Source: Azadirachta indica
Lineage: Eukaryota; Streptophyta; Magnoliopsida; Sapindales; Meliaceae
Assembly: GCA_022749755.1 (NCBI GenBank)
Contig: CM040453.1
Location: forward strand, 5,044,102 to 5,108,101
DNA length: 64,000 nucleotides
Reading direction: 5' to 3'
The notes under the pieces were generated by a model. The model was not told the origin of the DNA. It made no database searches and was given only the letters and a program-made list of their open reading frames with translations. The position numbers were made by a program, and so were the translations under genes. Positions 17,301-27,400 of the stretch are shown one piece after another. How positions within the stretch are numbered: the first letter of the stretch is position 1; each line of letters opens with the position of its first letter.

Positions 17301-20135
17301 GGTCGTGCCCTCAGTGAGTGGATTTACTTAGGCGGACTTAAGGCTTTTGCTGATGGTTCTTTAGGTTCTAATAGTGCACTCTTTCATGAGGTGAGATGTA
17401 ACAACCTTTTTTATTTGTTTTGTGCAACTTCTTGTAATTTGGATATATATTTAAATTCCAATTATTAATCACCTTCATTTGTTGTCTATAACTTTCTCTA
17501 GCACAGCTGCTTTTCTGGCCCAATTTCTGGTTTAGATAAACTATGTAATTAAAAACATCAATCAAGAGAGCCTTCTTACTGGAACAATTCAGAGGCCCAT
17601 AAATGGCAGAGGCTAAGAATTACTGTTCACAGTATGAGTATCAATAATGTTTATTTCTTTATTTGATCTTCTCATCTACATATAAATAGTGTTTAAATGA
17701 CCTAGAAAATAGTGATGAGCACAGTGATATAATTGTTCTGACAGTGAGGCATTTGGGAAATCAAGAAAGTGAAATCATGTTATTTTTTTGGACAGAAACA
17801 CTTATCAAGTGTAAACAGGAATCTTAATAGTCAGCTAATTTATCGTAGTAATAAAATAGAATAGATGACATCTATTGGAAGCTGAAAATTATCTGAAAGG
17901 AAATGGTAAGGGACCGAAAAAAGGCTTTCTTGTAGAATGTCTGAATAAATTCTGATGTTACACAATATAAATCTTTGAAGTGTTTCTTTCTTTGAGGGAA
18001 CATATAAGTTCCTTCTTAATTAAGAGATAGATTTGTTTTGTTATTAATTTACTGACCAAAACTCTGAATACCTTTCCAAAAGAATTTCTAATTAAAGGTG
18101 TAGATGAATATACTGTCATGAAAATTTTGTTTCACCTAAAAGAAAGGTTTCAAAGTTGCAACTGAAAATTCAATTGAACAATTAAACTGTCATCAATTAA
18201 GTAGAGAGAATTTTTCAAAAGTAAGTCTGTAATATTAGTACATCATACGAGAGAAAGCTATTTTGCTAAGGTAAGTATGATTTTTCTAATTTTGTAGCCA
18301 TATGCTGACGAGCCTCATAATTATGGCATGCAAGCGACGGAACTTGAAAGTCTTCTTAACATGACAATGGCAGCAGATAAATCTGGGCTTCAGGTATCTC
18401 CTCAGCTTTATAGAAAATCCCTATTTGGAACAGACACATGGTTGCATTTACATACATGACTGTCAATGGTATTCACAATTCAATGAATTGATTCACTTTT
18501 AAAATTTTTGCAGGTTGCAATTCATGCAATAGGTGATAGAGCAAACGATTTGGTTCTTGATATGTATAAATCTGTTGCTGCTACAAATGGAAAGAGAGAC
18601 AGAAGATTTAGGGTAAAGTATATAAAATTTCAATTAATGATATTTGTACGTTCAGGTGACAACAATTTTCTTCATCCACGTTTTTTATGACAAACATATT
18701 TTTTCAGATAGAGCATGCCCAACATTTGGCTCCTGGGACAGCTGCCCGATTTGGTGATCAAGGGATTATTGCTTCAGTACAGGTTTTGTATTGCAACCAC
18801 TTTTTGGGTTGTGTCAATCATTAATATGTGCTAGTAAGGGATAGAATGTGAATATTGCTGTTCGCAGGTTTTTGACATGTCTTGAGGTTCTCTTTTGGAC
18901 CTTATTTGTAATTAGTTGATGATTGCACTTAGTGGCCCTTATTTTCATTCTTGCATCCATTGTTTAACTTTATTTTGTTTGACTTTGGTTACATCATTAT
19001 ATGTAGACTGGAGACAATTCAATGCTTCGTACTAATTTTCTTGGGAAGATAACTGGAGTGATGTTATGTTCTTCTTCATTCTTAAATATGCAATCTTTTG
19101 TAGTTGATCCTCATCACTACACTGGAAGAAATCATCTCGACTGGATGAAATTCTTTCTGCCTCTGGCTTGTGATGGTCAACCTAGAATTAATTAGCAGTT
19201 TTAAATTACATTATTCTTCTCCCTGGTGCTAAATTTTTATCTTTATAGAGTTCTCATGTATTTGTCCCTCTAGTGTATGATGTTGTACTTCTATTTTGTG
19301 CTTATGTATTTTTCCTTGTTGAAAAAATAACAAGAACAAAAAAATGAAAAATGTTGATGATGTCAAACAATGCCAATCCTGAACAGCCACAGCACCTTTT
19401 AGATGATGCTGATTCTGCCGCAGAAAAGCTTGGTATGGATAGGGCTGAAAAAGGATCTTTTCTGTTCCAGTCAATTTTAGCAAGCAATGCACAGTTGGCA
19501 CTAGGGTCTGATTGGCCAGTATGTATACATCTCATTAGGATATTTTCTATCAATCTTTGAGTTTGGATGTTTAAAGTCTGTAGAAACTCAGGTGATCATT
19601 GTTCTTTTAGGTAGCAGATATCGATCCTTTAAGTGCTATAAGAGCAGCTATGAAAAGAACACCCCCTTGTTGGGTTACTGCTTGGATTCCATCAGAGCAA
19701 ATTTCGTTAACTGATGCCTTAACAGCGTAAGCAATTTTGAGATATTTGTTGTTCTGACGTCACATTTCGATTTACTTTATGCTTGTAGTTCTTGTACATT
19801 GGTAGAGGGAACCTGCATTACTATCTGTTGCATGGCTCCATCAATTTCTCTTTTCCCTTTTTATGTTAAATGTTACTGTCTTGTTGGCGCTCGTTGCAAT
19901 TCCCTATGTTTAAACTCATACTTTCAATGTGGAATATTAACACTTGTGCAATGACAGGCATACTATATCAGCTGCTCGAGCATGCTTTCTTGATAATGAT
20001 CTGGGGTCGTTATCTCCTGGGAAACTTGCAGATTTTGTTATATTGTCGACTTCTTCATGGGAAGACTTTGCAGCCGAAGGGTCTGCATCCATTGAAGCAA
20101 CGTACGTCTCCGGTTTACAAGCCTATCATCCTTGA
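8329..20135 (+). CDS. LAF3: LAF3/YtcJ-type amidohydrolase
   Basis: A predicted metal-dependent amidohydrolase, closest to Arabidopsis LONG AFTER FAR-RED 3, which affects phytochrome A signalling; its substrate is not known to me. Exons are 8329-8404, 8514-8776, 9587-9659, 10280-10386, 10465-10588, 11305-11499, 11838-11923, 17283-17390, 18298-18393, 18514-18612, 18708-18782, 19387-19518, 19611-19726 and 19958-20135, giving 575 residues. Residues about 1-25 form a hydrophobic signal-anchor. The metal-binding HVH of DSHVHL is at about residues 104-106. The family motif HAIGDRA begins at about residue 380, and LGSDWPV and SPGKLADFV follow. The start was chosen because it is the methionine that opens the hydrophobic segment; upstream in-frame sequence is poorly conserved in character. 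The 5.36-kb intron after exon 7 holds an antisense Copia element, yet both splice sites remain intact. No break is seen in the reading frame. Confidence 0.9.
12032..12036. repeat. Target-site duplication GATGG (left)
   Basis: Five bases immediately left of the Copia element, repeated at 17160-17164. The 5-bp length is normal for Copia integrase. Confidence 0.92.
12037..12316 (-). repeat. Copia LTR (3' LTR in element orientation)
   Basis: 280 bp, matching 16880-17159 with about 10 mismatches and no gaps by eye. It is bounded on the left by GATGG and on the right by the polypurine tract. Confidence 0.95.
12317..12329 (-). promoter_or_regulatory. Copia polypurine tract
   Basis: On the minus strand CTTGAGGGGGAG directly abuts the TGTTGG start of the 3' LTR. 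This is a typical plant Copia plus-strand primer. Confidence 0.88.
12324..16760 (-). pseudogene. Broken Copia Gag-Pol polyprotein
   Basis: Gag begins with ATG at 16760 (minus) and shows the UBN2-type Gag region and the CCHC knuckle [14 protein letters not shown] at about 15.9 kb. The protease region at about 15.6 kb has Glu where the active-site D-S/T-G glycine is expected. Integrase (about 15.2-14.75 kb) keeps the zinc-binding histidines and cysteines and the RTDNG motif. RT and RNase H (about 13.9-12.32 kb) keep YVDD, STEAEF and LADVLTKG. In-frame stops are seen in Gag (about 16.64 and 16.31 kb), after the knuckle (about 15.86 kb), in integrase (about 14.75 kb) and in RT (about 13.51 kb). 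The reading frame shifts near 13.9 kb and again near 13.45 kb. The element is therefore coding-dead. Confidence 0.92.
16867..16879 (-). promoter_or_regulatory. Copia primer binding site (initiator tRNA-Met)
   Basis: On the minus strand the first bases after the LTR read TGGTATCAAAGCC. This matches the usual complement of plant initiator tRNA-Met (TGGTATCAGAGC) except for one base. It is the site for minus-strand cDNA priming. Confidence 0.88.
16880..17159 (-). repeat. Copia LTR (5' LTR in element orientation)
   Basis: 280 bp, TG...CA, followed on the right by the second GATGG copy. It should hold the element's own promoter, reading leftward on the minus strand. Confidence 0.95.
17160..17164. 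repeat. Target-site duplication GATGG (right)
   Basis: Second copy of the five-base duplication, directly after the terminal CA of the element. Confidence 0.92.
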
Positions 20136-20385
20136 AACTAGAAGCATGATTTGTACCAATTGTAGACAGGACAGCAATGAATTGAATATGCTGTGAAACA
20201 TTACAGCCTCCTGAACAATCTCAGTGTCGGTAAATTAACCTGGTCTCAAAGTGTACTTCCTCATTGCAAAGATATCAGGTATGCTTGCTTGCGCTTTAAC
20301 GGCTATGATATTTGTAAAAGGGTTCATGGGTCGGGTCATCATTGGATCGAACATTTAACCCGTTTTAAAGCTTAGCCCGATTGTT

Positions 20386-20391
20386 AATAAA
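20386..20391 (+). terminator. Putative poly(A) signal of the amidohydrolase gene
   Basis: AATAAA 250 bases past the stop codon, followed by an A/T-rich stretch. Tentative. Confidence 0.35.
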
Positions 20392-20399
20392 GAAATTTT

Positions 20400-21751
20400 T
20401 TCAAAAGAAAATAAATTGCATTGAACAGATTTTATTTCATACTTAAAACCCACAGAATTTACATGATGTATGTTGCATATTAATAGAATGTAATATAATA
20501 TTATTTAGAGCCTTTCATACGTTGCTCTCATGGCTTTCAATTTTTTTTTTTTTTAAAATAATTTTTTCTTTTAAATGATTTTTATTATTATTGAGAACGA
20601 AACTTAACATCACACTCTTGAACGAGTTGACTGTTGACCAACATTACTAATTCATAAATCTGGACTTTGATTAAATAATAATAATACCACCACTACCACA
20701 CACCACGTTTATTTCTGTCAGTTATCTCGGATTTTAGTGTTTTATCGTCTATGTCCCTGATAGCTCATGATTTTTCACATGGAGACAAAAGTTTCTATCT
20801 TTAATTAAATGAGTCCGTGAACGATTTTAGAATAAATACTATGCAGTGTTAAATGAGTTGTGATCAAAAGGAACGATTTTTATTTAAAAAAAATTATATA
20901 AATTTAGATATGTAGATGATAATTCTTTATTGTTGTTTTTTAATAAATATTGAAAAAAGTTACCTTATAATAAATAAGAAGAAAAAAAAAATCAATTGTA
21001 TATGGCAATTAGGGCCGGAGACGAAGGGTAGTAGACAGTAATTAAAAAATGGATTGATGATTGATGATTGATGATGTTTTATCTATTTTTTTCTCCTTGT
21101 TTTTATGAATAAAAAGAAACTCGTACAAATACAAATGCAATTCAATTTAGTGAATAAGGCAAACTTGTACAGTAGTATTCTTTGTCAATCCCATCTGTTT
21201 TACACCACCAAATAAAAAGAGAAATAGTTTAAAAAAAAAAAAAGACAAAAAAATAAAATTCAAACAAAGCTAAGCAAAAGCCGCGTCTTTCAAACAAGGC
21301 GGTGAGTGTGACCCACTAACCTTACCCTCTTTTTTTTTTTTAAATCATTTTCAATTAATTTTTTTTGTTGGTTAATAAGAAAATAAATAAATAAAAATAA
21401 GGAAATAATAAAATTCTTAACTTTATTGCTACGCTTTGAAAAGGGCAGAAGCTCCTCCTCCTCCTCCCCATTTCTCTCTTATTCTCAAACAAAAACAGCT
21501 TAATCCCAACAAACAAATCCAATCCTAATCCCAACAAATTTAGTAAACAGATTCATTCCTCTCAGAACATAATCTAATCTCTTCCCCCCTGCCACCTCAC
21601 CGCCGCCCACCACCCCCTTCCACCATCCTATCTATCATTTCTTGACGACCAAGATCATTCCCTCATCCTCTTCTTCATCGTTTCTTTAAGGGAAAGGAAA
21701 AGGAAAAGCTTTGAGTTTCTGAAATTCGATTACTTTTTCTGATCTGGGTCG
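20400..21751. other. AT-rich intergenic region and promoter/5' UTR of the glutaredoxin-like gene
   Basis: No gene is seen between 20.4 and 21.4 kb, only A/T homopolymer runs and short repeats (a TGATGATTGA run near 21.06 kb). From about 21.44 kb the strand turns C/T-rich (CTCCTCCTCCTC and similar), typical of a plant leader. That leader runs to the ATG at 21752. Confidence 0.5.
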
Positions 21752-22570
21752 ATGGCAGAATCCGAGAAGAATCTCGAAGTTTCAAGCAAACCCAAGTCCT
21801 CGTCTTCTTCGGTTTTGAATCGGTCGTATACCATGCAAGCAACTGCGGCAGCTGATTCTCATCTGAAAATTAATTATGCTTCTCTTAATCGGGCTGTGTC
21901 CATCAACAAGTTCTACAATTCCATGGAATCAGTCATGTCCGCTAGCAATTCATTCAAAGGTAAGGTCAAGCAACTCTGCAGTTTATTCGAGCCCAAAAAA
22001 TCGTCTCCAAAGCCTGTTATTAATAACATGATTGAGCCGGATATGAAATTAATGAAACCACAACCACCCATGAAATCTTTGTGCTGCAATCATGAATCTT
22101 TCATTAGATTACCTGGTACAGAGGATCGAATTGTGGTTTATTTAACGAGTTTAAGAGGAATTCGAAGGACTTATGAGGATTGTTATGCGGTCAGGATGAT
22201 CTTTAGAGGGTTTAGAGTGTGGGTTGATGAGAGAGACATATCAATGGATTCTGCTTACAAGAAAGAATTACATAATGTTTTTGGTGGGAAGAATGTGAGT
22301 TTACCACAGGTTTTTATAAGGGGAAAGTATGTGGGTAATGCTGATGTTCTCAAGAGTATGTATGAAACTGGTGAATTGGCTAGGGTTCTTGATGGCTTCC
22401 CGAGACGGCAACCTGGCTTTGTCTGTGGGGGTTGTGGAGATGTCAGGTTTGTGCCCTGTCTGAATTGTAGTGGGAGTAGGAAGGTGTTCGATGAAGATGA
22501 TGGAGTCCTCAAAAGGTGCTTGGAATGTAATGAGAATGGCTTGATTCGTTGCCCCGATTGCTGCTCATGA
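21752..22570 (+). CDS. Glutaredoxin-like protein with C-terminal four-CxxC module
   Basis: A single exon of 272 residues, the usual intronless form of the plant family represented by At5g39865 and At1g64500. Residues about 1-110 are Ser-rich and low in complexity. A thioredoxin-fold glutaredoxin domain follows at about 124-225, with TSLRGIRRTYEDC, LPQVFIRGKYVG (cis-proline and GSH-site region) and the GNADVL motif. The redox pair CxxC/CxxS expected after the first strand is replaced by residues of SLRGIRRTYEDC, as is usual for this subfamily. The C-terminus has four CxxC pairs (CGGC, CLNC, CLEC, CPDC) resembling the DnaJ zinc-binding repeats. Oxidoreductase activity is therefore doubtful, and a metal- or protein-binding role is more likely. 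The start agrees with a long pyrimidine-rich leader. Confidence 0.92.
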   Translation: MAESEKNLEVSSKPKSSSSSVLNRSYTMQATAAADSHLKINYASLNRAVSINKFYNSMESVMSASNSFKGKVKQLCSLFEPKKSSPKPVINNMIEPDMKLMKPQPPMKSLCCNHESFIRLPGTEDRIVVYLTSLRGIRRTYEDCYAVRMIFRGFRVWVDERDISMDSAYKKELHNVFGGKNVSLPQVFIRGKYVGNADVLKSMYETGELARVLDGFPRRQPGFVCGGCGDVRFVPCLNCSGSRKVFDEDDGVLKRCLECNENGLIRCPDCCS

Positions 22571-24400
22571 TTCTGTCCTGCTTTTCTGCTTGCATTTACA
22601 TTCTTTCATAACTGTCTTGATGTTTAATGATGTGTAATGATGTCAATATGGGTCATATATGGATTCAAATGGCTCTTTGGATTCCATATGGGTTTTTTTT
22701 CTTTTGTGTTCATCAATTGGAATTCATCACTTGGGAACTGGTAATGTTTATTGTCTAGCTGAAAGGCATTATGAAATAATGTTTTATGTATTTAATATAT
22801 ACCAGGGAGAGTGTTTCTGCTTTATGGATTGTAAATATTTAGTGTCATTTTTCTGTAATGGATTCGTAATTTGGTGTGTATGATGTATTGTAATGAGTAC
22901 GGGTTTGTTTTTATGCCCTAAGTTCTGGTGCTTCAATTCCTTTGGATGGGAAAGACAAGTTCATATGTTAGTATTCTTCTTTGTTGATATTGAATACTAA
23001 GCAATATTATGAATCCGACTATGGTATTGAATCTTGAATTTTCATTGGATTCATGGTGCCCTTTTTTTCCCTTGAATTTGTTATTCTTGTAGCATTCTAT
23101 CTGATCAGCATTAGAGAGAAGAATGGAAAGATGTTCTGCATAAGTTTATTGTCTTTTTGTACTTACTTTTGGAAATGTAAAGCACAGTACTAATTGGATT
23201 GTCAAGTATTTGGTTTTACTCTTATTGCAATTTGCAAGGATTCGGAGATGGATTGTTAAATTGTGTAGGCATTGATATGGCAATGATAGATCCTTTTCTG
23301 TTCTTTTGTGTTTCCCAATTTGTTAGTTTTCATCATTTGTTTGTGTGTTCATCAATATTTCTGTCAAATTTTTGTAGAATGATCTGCTTTTATTTAATGT
23401 AAATTACTGAAATAGCTATTTCCAGGGGATCTTAGGCTCTGTTTTTCATGTCAGATTTGATTCACCACAACTCTCATTCTTAGAGGAAGTTCATTGTCGA
23501 TTGTTAATTTTATTATTATTATTATCTTTTCTTGTTCTCAATAGCAAGACTATTTCTATGAGTCCTTGAATAAACATTTTCTCAATATCCCAATGGAGCT
23601 TAAGATTGCTTTACTACTGTATGCTTCGTTGATAAAATAAATGGAAGGAGTGGATCATTTTGTAGCTTGAAATGCTTGATTATTTATCCAGCAAGTCAGT
23701 TGTTGATCTACCCAACCTATTTGAATTTTTTTTATTTATTTTAAAAAAGAGTACTGTTTTAAAACATTTTGGAACTGTTTTTAAAGGAAAATTATTTTTT
23801 AATAGTTTACTTGGTGCTTTCTGAATCGTGATTAAGAATTTCAGTCGTACTTCTTTTTCTTTTAATTTGAATAATCATTTCTAAAGCAACTTTCCATAAA
23901 TTTTTTTCCCAAAAGAAAAAAAAGAAATTAGTATTAATGTTACCTGGATTCATATCTGAAGTGATACCTAGCGAATGATCATTTTCAATTCATTGGAATA
24001 GGGCTTACGATTACTTCTTTCCATTGATAAATTTCACATTTGTTTCAAAGTTTATTCACAGAAACAAAGAATAATAAAGTGGTTGTTAAAAGCCTCTCCA
24101 TAATATTTTATGAAAATTAAAGTCCTAAATGACATTTTATGATAGATTAAGAGCTTTAATTGTAACAATCTCGTTAAGTGTATGAAATTACATAATAAGT
24201 TGCACCACATTTTGTTACAAATGGTTAAATTTTGGAAACTTATCCTTAATGAGTTTGGTTTCACATTTCTATATTTTCTATCAGCATAATATGTGGATAG
24301 AAGTTCAGAATAACATATCATCATGTGTTTTCTGTGATGTTAAACTAGCATTTGTTACAGTTTTGAAAACATCTAGGCTAATGTTGCTTCCTTCCTAGTA
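22571..24400. other. Intergenic region between convergent genes, no gene seen
   Basis: The left part is the 3' UTR of the glutaredoxin-like gene and the right end is the 3' side of the minus-strand ArfGAP gene. Open frames are short and T-rich, with no domain or splice support. No repeat structure stood out. Confidence 0.5.
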
Positions 24401-24462
24401 AGCTATCATACATCCATCTTGCACTGCATAAAACTGAATTGAACCCAAGTTTTATCCAGCTA

Positions 24463-27400
24463 CTACTGTGTAAGAGGGACGCATTCAAGCTCAATTTCCA
24501 GCACCCCTCTCTCAACATTTTGCAGCCGCAGATTGATTACCTGTTTTACCTTGCCTTCTGCAAGGGTGATGATGCCATCTTCTACTAGGGTGTTATCCTT
24601 GCCTGCTACCCACTTCCCGAGTTGTTGCAGAGACTCATTGAGTGCGGACATTTCATATGCTCGAGCAGCACTGACAAGGGGTTGAATGTCAATCTCTGCA
24701 TCCCCCATAAAGTCATCAGTTGAGAATGTATCTTTATCATATACAATCTGCATTGCACAATCACAAAGAATTGGTAATCCAAAGCTTATGAACATCATTT
24801 CGCTGCTGGAATGCAGTAGATGTCTGAAATAATTGGTGTGGTATGGTATCAAAGATGATGAAACTTGTTCCAATACAGTTATCAAATATTTCTGAAAATA
24901 AATGAGAAACAGTCAGGATCAAACAAATTCTACTTTGAAAATTCCAAGGAACAGAGAGTAGTTTAAGATGCTCAAACTTGGCATCAATTTACTTTCCTTC
25001 ATTTTCTCTGCCAACAAGCTTAGTTAATGAATATTAAAGGATGCATCAGTTATTCAGCTGTCTAGGCAAATGCTGTTACAAGCTTTCAGAAAATTATTCT
25101 GCCTAAAAAATTCATTCATGTCTTGTAACTACATACAGGCTATCATTAAGATCTACCACATAAATGGTATCAGCAACATTGTACTCTTCCCTGAAAGAGA
25201 TTCTTTTAACGAGTAATAGTAAGAGCATATCTTTGGAAAAAGAAATGTTCAATGATACCAGCACTAAAGAGTGGTCAAAATATTACATTCATGAAATTGC
25301 CAAAGAATGCTAAGACAAATTTAAAATGCTAGTAGAACATGTGTTTTCATTTCTGCTATTCCATAAAAGAGACTATTTTACCACTTTTAGAGGAGGAATG
25401 TTTTCTGGAATTGACAACATCAGACTTTCATTCCAAACTGGATTCAGGTTGTTCTTAATGACACGTGTCTTCACCGACTGAAACAGTAGATGATGAAGAA
25501 ACTCCATTAGCAAGTACAATGATTATATCTGTTTACCAGTGTCAGTCAAATATAATAACATCTCAAAGGAGTTATAAAGAAAGAGGCTCACTTGGTGACC
25601 CAGTGCAAGGATGACATACGGATCGCTAGTCATAACATCTCGAACAGCTAGGTTGGTGCCTCTTACAACATTGACTCTAATCAACCCAACAAACTCAACC
25701 ATGGCTGCCTATTAACACATGTTTAAGTAATGAGATTCAGTATCCTTATAGACAAAAGTTTAACATTGCTTTCAATAAACAATAGTTGCTGTATATGCCA
25801 TTATTCAAATCTTGACAATGTTGTATATGAATTGAGCAATGACATATACAAAAAATGTGATTAATTTACCTAAAAGAATGCTTTTAACTAAGAATACACA
25901 ATCACATGTATGTCATCTCACTTGTACTCTGATGATTATTTCCGGTGGTCATGGTGACTGTTTCAACCAATTGATCCATCCTTCCTATTTTCTTTGCATT
26001 AATCGCTAGCCATATAACGGTTTGTTGAGGATGATTTCCTTATTTCTGTGTGTGCATAATTTCTGATGATATTGAGAATTAAGATTGTAGTAAACTTGAG
26101 TATTAGATTCATCTCAATTATTTCCTTTTTCTCACTCACTAACATAAGGAAAATTAGTTAGAGCAAAGCTCGTTTATCTCACTACAATTGGAAAACTCTC
26201 ATCCAATGTAATTACCAATTAATTCTATTGAAGAAAATAAAATTATATTAAACTCTCTTGAATTATAAATTAAGTACATATACATACTTTTATATAGGCT
26301 GAAATAATGAAGCAACATGAATTAGGAATCCTTATTAACTTCAGAATTCTCATAAACTTAGGAACCCTTAACAAATTAGGAAAAGACTAATAATAAGTCT
26401 AATTTTAATTCTAACACTCCCCCTCAAACTTAAGATGGTAGAAAAAGTGTGAGTTTGAGAGCTAATGCAATTAGAAGAAAATTCCAAAACATCAAAAATA
26501 GGAGAAAACCACTTGTGCTTTTAAGAGACAATCTTGTATCTTTTAAGAGGCGAGAAATACTTGACTGTGCCTTTTTATAGGCAAGAAATACTAAATGTGC
26601 TTTTTTTTAGGCAAAAAATACTAACTGTATCTTTTTTTAGGTGAAGAATATTAATAATGCTTTTCCATAGGGGAAGAATATTGATAATACCTTTCTATAG
26701 ACAAAAAATATTGATAGTGCCTTTCCATAGACGAAAAATATTGATAGTGCCTTTGCATAGGCGAAGAATATTAATAGTGTCTTTCAATAAGCGAGAAGTG
26801 CCTTCTATAGGTGAGTACTATTAGACAAACGAGCAACTATATCAAGAACAAGGGATCTGTGAACAGTACTCTACTACAACTCTGTGAACAGCTCTCCAAA
26901 ACCATAACTGGATTAGGGTTCTAGATTACCCATCAACAGTACCATAACGAGATTAGGGTTCTAGATTTTTTTCTTTTTTAAAGGTTTCTAGAATTTTTTT
27001 TGCTAGAAAAACTAAAGCTGGTTTCTAGAAATTTTTTTTTTGGTGCTAGAAAACTAAAACTAGAAAATTAAATCATGCTTAATAACCACCTTATAGGATG
27101 GCACATCATTGCTATAAAAAATTTTGTATCAAAAATTTTCTAATACTCTTAAAGCTAAGATCGAACCTGTTCTAATACTATGTTGAAGAAAATAAAATTA
27201 TATTAAACTCTCTTAAATTAAAAAATAAATACACAGACATGCTTTTATATAGACTAAAATAATAAAACAACATAAACTAAGAATCCTTATTAACTTAAGA
27301 ATCCTCATAAACTTAGGAAAAAGACTAATAATAAGTCTAATTTTAATTCTAACAAATTCAATTGATAAAACCTCTTGGGTGATGTAAGAAGTTTGGTGTT

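Larger units (their letters stand above)
26226..27354 (-). mobile_element. Non-autonomous LTR element (TRIM-like)
   Basis: A 1.13-kb element inside an intron of the ArfGAP gene. Direct terminal repeats lie at 26226-26416 and 27181-27354, both ending CTAACA, flanked by the 5-bp duplication AATTC at 26221-26225 and 27355-27359. In minus orientation a decayed tRNA-Met primer site follows the right repeat (27166-27180: TAGTATTAGAACAGG), and a polypurine tract (AAGTTTGAGGGGGAG) precedes the left repeat at 26417-26431. The interior has no coding capacity and carries a 30-bp tandem array. It is longer than a classic TRIM but has the same architecture. Confidence 0.85.

Noticed and set aside
26550..26810. 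Regular 30-bp repeats resembling a CRISPR array
   Set aside because: There are no spacers between units, units are diverged tandem copies, the genome is eukaryotic, and the array lies between LTRs.
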